From Saprospiraceae bacterium (GTDB taxonomy: Bacteria; Bacteroidota; Bacteroidia; Chitinophagales; Saprospiraceae), in contig JADKFX010000001.1 of the NCBI GenBank assembly GCA_016717265.1, positions 3,360,501-3,424,500 on the forward strand: a DNA stretch of 64,000 nt, read 5' to 3'. Under the pieces are notes generated by a model that was not told the origin of the DNA, ran no database searches, and was given only the letters and a program-made list of their open reading frames with translations. The stretch's first letter is position 1. Each line of letters opens with the position of its first letter. Shown one piece after another: positions 60,999-64,000 of the stretch. Made by a program: the position numbers and the translations under genes.

Positions 60999-61023
60999 AT
61001 TTAATTTATCACAAACAGACCCA

Positions 61024-61401
61024 ATGGCAAGAGTTCAATTTCAAGTAGAATTTATGTTTAAATCGTCTCCGGCGACCCTTTATCTATTTGTTACCCAACC
61101 AACTTGCATGGTGCGTTGGTTTTGTGACCGGGTAGACAATATCGGTGATCATTATATTTTTGACTGGGAAGGCGATCATGAAGAAGCGACTTTATCAGAC
61201 GACATCGAGGAGGAATTGGTTAAATATAAATGGCATGGCCGGGATGAAGCAGAGTTTCTTCAATTCCGAATTTACAAAACCGACATCACGAACGAGACGA
61301 TTCTGGAAATTACAGACTACTGTGATGATGACGAAGTCAAAGGTCAAAAAGATCTTTGGGAGGTCTATATTAAGAAATTCAAGACCTTTTGCGGAGGATA
61401 G
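61024..61401 (+). CDS. START-like domain protein
   Basis: 125 residues from ATG 61024 (an earlier TTG at 60973 was not used) with the Bacteroidota START-like/AHSA1-type pattern: ARVQFQVEFMFKSSPATLYLF, a WFCDRVDN segment, FDWEGDHEEATLS and a C-terminal helix EVYIKKFKTFCGG. A soluble lipid- or ligand-binding fold. It is transcribed divergently from rpoD, an arrangement that may be conserved in the phylum. Confidence 0.85.
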   Translation: MARVQFQVEFMFKSSPATLYLFVTQPTCMVRWFCDRVDNIGDHYIFDWEGDHEEATLSDDIEEELVKYKWHGRDEAEFLQFRIYKTDITNETILEITDYCDDDEVKGQKDLWEVYIKKFKTFCGG

Positions 61402-61456
61402 ATATAAATTCGGTTGAATTTGATCATTTTTAATCCTTTTAACGGTTGCTAAGCTT

Positions 61457-62251
61457 TCATCTCTTCTTGATGACATAATAAGCTGCCGTTGTATAAAAGT
61501 TTCTTAGGATTGGTATTTTGGCCAACAGCCAAGGAACCTGTCGAGGTTCAAGATTAAATTTGAATTTGTATATTGGATTCGTAAGGAAGAGTATCCTTTG
61601 TTCAATTTTTAAATTATTTTGAGCCATGATGGACTCGAATCGCTCAATGGATATCCCGGTTTCTTTAATTTCTAAAAGTTCGGTTAGGGTGGCAGGATCC
61701 TGACCACCGCTTTTTAAAATAAATTTATAAACAGACTTGGGCAATAAATGGTACCAAGGCAATTTACTTAAAATTCGGGAGCTGCTCATTTGTTGATGAC
61801 CTCCAAAAGGCATTTGCCAGGGTGGAAATCCAAAAAAGATAAGCCCATCTGGTTTAAGAAATTGCTTTAAGACTGGAATAAACCGTTCTTGATTTGGTAT
61901 ATGTTCAATGACATCTTTTAAAACTATAATATCAAAAGGTCCTCCAAGATCCTTTAACAGCTCAATATCATAGACATTCTTTGACAAAAACTTGATCTTT
62001 CCTAAATCAAATGCTTCTTGTTGAAACTGTTTAGCCGTTTCAATTCTGGAAGGACTTAAGTCGATTCCAAAACAAAACAAATGTTCCTCTACAAAAGCTT
62101 TTAATACACCTGCTTCAGCACATCCTATCTCCAGTATACGGTCTTCTGATTTAAAGCTTCTAAGTTGCTTGATAAAAGGGATTATAAAATCTCTTGCAGT
62201 AAGATACTGCATCTCAAAATACCGCTGCTTGTCTGCATGATAATCAAACAT
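61457..62251 (-). CDS. Class I SAM-dependent methyltransferase
   Basis: 264 residues with motif I LEIGCAEAGVLKAF (about 42), an acidic motif II (FGIDLSPSRIETAK) and a post-motif IVLKDVIEHIPNQERF. The C-terminal half has the PPWQMPFGGHQQ segment seen in small-molecule and lipid/polyketide methyltransferases. It starts one base after the crotonase gene ends. The substrate cannot be read from the sequence. Confidence 0.88.
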   Translation of the reverse strand: MFDYHADKQRYFEMQYLTARDFIIPFIKQLRSFKSEDRILEIGCAEAGVLKAFVEEHLFCFGIDLSPSRIETAKQFQQEAFDLGKIKFLSKNVYDIELLKDLGGPFDIIVLKDVIEHIPNQERFIPVLKQFLKPDGLIFFGFPPWQMPFGGHQQMSSSRILSKLPWYHLLPKSVYKFILKSGGQDPATLTELLEIKETGISIERFESIMAQNNLKIEQRILFLTNPIYKFKFNLEPRQVPWLLAKIPILRNFYTTAAYYVIKKR

Positions 62252-62252
62252 T

Positions 62253-63029
62253 TTAGTGGCCTGTAAACTCTGGTTTACGTTTATTTAAAAAAGCATCGAC
62301 ACCTTCTGTAGCATCCTTAGTAATCATTAAATGGCCAAAAGAATCCAATTCAGATTCATAGCCTGGCATTTCATAATCGAAATATGAATTTACAATTTTA
62401 ATAACCTTTTGAATTGCGATTGGAGCTTTTGTAGCTATCTTATGAATAATTTCCAATGATTTTTCTACTTCATTTCCTGGTTCCACTACATGATTCACCA
62501 AACCTAATCGGAGAGCTTCTTCTGCATTAATCATGTCTCCTGTCATCAGCATTTCAATTGCTTTGCCTTTTCCTATATAATGAATCAATCTTTGGGTCCC
62601 TCCATAGCCAGGGATAAGGCCGAGATTCACTTCAGGTTGCCCAAATTTTGCATTTGCCCCAGCTACCCGAATATGACAGGCCATCGCAAGTTCACATCCA
62701 CCACCTAAAGCAAATCCATTGACAGCTGCAATGACTGGTATGGCCAATTTTTCAATTTCCGAAAATAGCATTTGACCTTTTCTTCCAAGAGCAATTCCTT
62801 CTTTTCTACTTAAGCCTACAAATTCAGAAATATCTGCCCCAGCTACAAATGATCGAGCTCCAGCCCCGGTAATAATTAATCCATGTAAGTCTCCAATCCG
62901 CTCCTGCACTTCTTCAATGGCCTCATTTAATTCACTTATGACATCGTGATTCAAGGCATTCATTGCTTGTTCCCTATTGATCGTAAGAATACATACCTTG
63001 TTATCGTAGTGTTTAATTACTTCATTCAT
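62253..63029 (-). CDS. Enoyl-CoA hydratase/isomerase (crotonase)
   Basis: 258 residues of the crotonase superfamily: SFVAGADISEF, the oxyanion-loop segment AVNGFALGGGCELAMACHIRVA with one catalytic Glu in GGGCELAM, and EVNLGLIPGYGGTQRL with the second Glu. This two-Glu arrangement indicates a hydratase. It probably acts on short-chain enoyl-CoA in beta-oxidation or butanoate metabolism. It has its own promoter box at 63050-63057 and is followed by the methyltransferase in the same operon. Confidence 0.94.
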   Translation of the reverse strand: MNEVIKHYDNKVCILTINREQAMNALNHDVISELNEAIEEVQERIGDLHGLIITGAGARSFVAGADISEFVGLSRKEGIALGRKGQMLFSEIEKLAIPVIAAVNGFALGGGCELAMACHIRVAGANAKFGQPEVNLGLIPGYGGTQRLIHYIGKGKAIEMLMTGDMINAEEALRLGLVNHVVEPGNEVEKSLEIIHKIATKAPIAIQKVIKIVNSYFDYEMPGYESELDSFGHLMITKDATEGVDAFLNKRKPEFTGH

Positions 63030-63049
63030 TTTTTTTGATTTTAGGAATG

Positions 63050-63057
63050 CAAAGATA
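63050..63057 (-). promoter_or_regulatory. Candidate -7 element TATCTTTG
   Basis: An exact TAnnTTTG match 21 bases before the ATG of the enoyl-CoA hydratase, giving a leader of roughly 14 bases. Confidence 0.6.
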
Positions 63058-63167
63058 TTCAGCGCAGGGATTTTCGGAATATTATTTAAAAAATCAGCTT
63101 CCAGAACATTTTTTTTGATTTACCTGTCTGAAAACGTTAATTTTTAATTGATTGACCTAAGATGTTC

Positions 63168-63175
63168 TAATTTTG
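63168..63175 (+). promoter_or_regulatory. Candidate -7 element TAATTTTG
   Basis: A TAnnTTTG match 22 bases before the ATG at 63197. Confidence 0.5.
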
Positions 63176-63196
63176 TCCAAATTTTAAATAATCTTT

Positions 63197-64000
63197 ATGA
63201 AGAAATACCTTTTACTCCTGGTAATCAATATTTTATGTGTTGGTATGTATGCTCAAAGTGGGGACTTAAATATGAAAATAGTAGCCCACGTTCCAGCTGG
63301 TTCTGGTGCTGCCGGAAGTGGTATTTGGCATTTTGTCGACAGTTCTGGGCTTGAATATGCAGTCATTGGATTATCTACAGCGCTTGTTATTTATAGTTTG
63401 GAAGATCCATCAAAGCCAATAGAAAGAGCTCGCGTACCTGGGGTCCAGACTATTTGGAGAGAAGTTTATACTTATAAAAATCATATTTATGCAGTGACAG
63501 ACCAATCGTCAGATGGCGTTATTATTGTAAATATGCGCAATGCACCATTAGACATCACCCATAAATTTTGGACTAGCTCTGTGACCGCTAATAATCAAAC
63601 AAAAAATATTACCACATGCCATACAGTATTTGTTGATGAAAAAGGAATCTTATGTTTGAATGGCTGTTCACCCTGGCAAGGTGTTTTGTTTTTTGATGTA
63701 AATCAAGATCCAGATAATCCAAAATTTCTTGGTGCAGAAACAAAAAGATATTGTCATGATATGTATATGAGAAACGATACGATGTGGTCTTCTGACATAA
63801 ATAATGGTTTATTATCAATTTGGGATGTGAAAGACAAAGTCACACCCATTGAACTCGCTACGATAACAACTCCTTTTGCGTTTACGCATAATAGTTGGAT
63901 CTCAGATGATGCAAAATATGTTTTTACTACAGATGAACGTGCAAATGCATTTGTAGCAGCATATGATGTTTCTGATTTAAATAATATTCGGTTGGTAGAC
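63197..64000 (+). CDS. Choice-of-anchor B family protein (LVIVD-type repeats), N-terminal part (partial)
   Basis: Open from ATG 63197 to the window end without a stop (268 codons). Residues 1-20 are a signal peptide (ending MYAQ). The repeats typical of choice-of-anchor B proteins follow: IWHFVDSSGLEYAVIGLS, LVIYSLEDPSKPIERARV, WREVYTYKNHIYAVTDQ, HTVFVDEKGILCLNG, ISDDAKYVFTTDE. The C-terminus, where a T9SS tail would be expected, is outside the window. Confidence 0.9.
   Translation, partial: MKKYLLLLVINILCVGMYAQSGDLNMKIVAHVPAGSGAAGSGIWHFVDSSGLEYAVIGLSTALVIYSLEDPSKPIERARVPGVQTIWREVYTYKNHIYAVTDQSSDGVIIVNMRNAPLDITHKFWTSSVTANNQTKNITTCHTVFVDEKGILCLNGCSPWQGVLFFDVNQDPDNPKFLGAETKRYCHDMYMRNDTMWSSDINNGLLSIWDVKDKVTPIELATITTPFAFTHNSWISDDAKYVFTTDERANAFVAAYDVSDLNNIRLVD

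Overview
The window is AT-rich chromosomal DNA from a member of the Bacteroidota, most likely a Saprospiria/Saprospiraceae-type bacterium. The evidence is: several proteins with type IX secretion (T9SS) C-terminal sorting domains, one of them a 5373-residue HYR-repeat adhesin; a short primary sigma factor; promoters of the Bacteroidota form TAnnTTTG close to many start codons; few Shine-Dalgarno sequences; and GWxTD and choice-of-anchor-B proteins. The exact lineage is an inference. No mobile element, CRISPR array or rRNA was seen.

Layout. 1-4227: propionyl-CoA/methylmalonyl-CoA genes (end of a mutA-like subunit, biotin carboxylase, methylmalonyl-CoA mutase large subunit). 4661-22574: a bidirectional terminator, then on the minus strand the giant T9SS protein, a FAS1-like lipoprotein that is probably its operon partner, and a second related lipoprotein. 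22734-24812: carboxyltransferase subunit (pccB type), completing the propionate theme, and a 4Fe-4S ferredoxin. 25176-32941 (minus): a T9SS subtilase, a lipoprotein resembling that subtilase's N-terminal propeptide, an exosortase of the XrtH type with its membrane partner, a small membrane protein, an IPTL-CTERM-type substrate protein and a small secreted protein. 33453-41429: aquaporin, orphan lipoproteins, tRNA-Ser, tRNA-His, an FG-GAP/ASPIC T9SS protein and a methyltransferase. 41607-44237: a double AAA+ ATPase with a duplicated N-terminal module. 44381-46993: a tight operon fdx-iscX-kdsC-ubiA-like-maf. 46956-63029: housekeeping genes (prmA, folD, GWxTD protein, SDR, M1 peptidase, rplS, PKD/T9SS type-B protein, tsaC, S41 protease, gap, rpoD, START-like protein, methyltransferase, enoyl-CoA hydratase). 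63197-end: start of a choice-of-anchor-B protein.

How they fit together. The cell appears to run two C-terminal surface-sorting routes side by side. T9SS handles four proteins here (giant adhesin, subtilase, FG-GAP protein, PKD type-B protein). An exosortase H/IPTL-CTERM pair handles the 240-residue protein at 31830-32552. The most interesting local unit is 29563-32941: the exosortase, its membrane partner and a stand-alone propeptide-like lipoprotein are translationally packed, and the T9SS subtilase whose propeptide the lipoprotein resembles lies directly downstream. A second notable item is a flavodoxin/ThuA-like globular domain nested inside one HYR-type repeat of the giant protein. Two unusually long 5' leaders (upstream of the IPTL operon and of the FAS1/giant operon) contain predicted hairpins.
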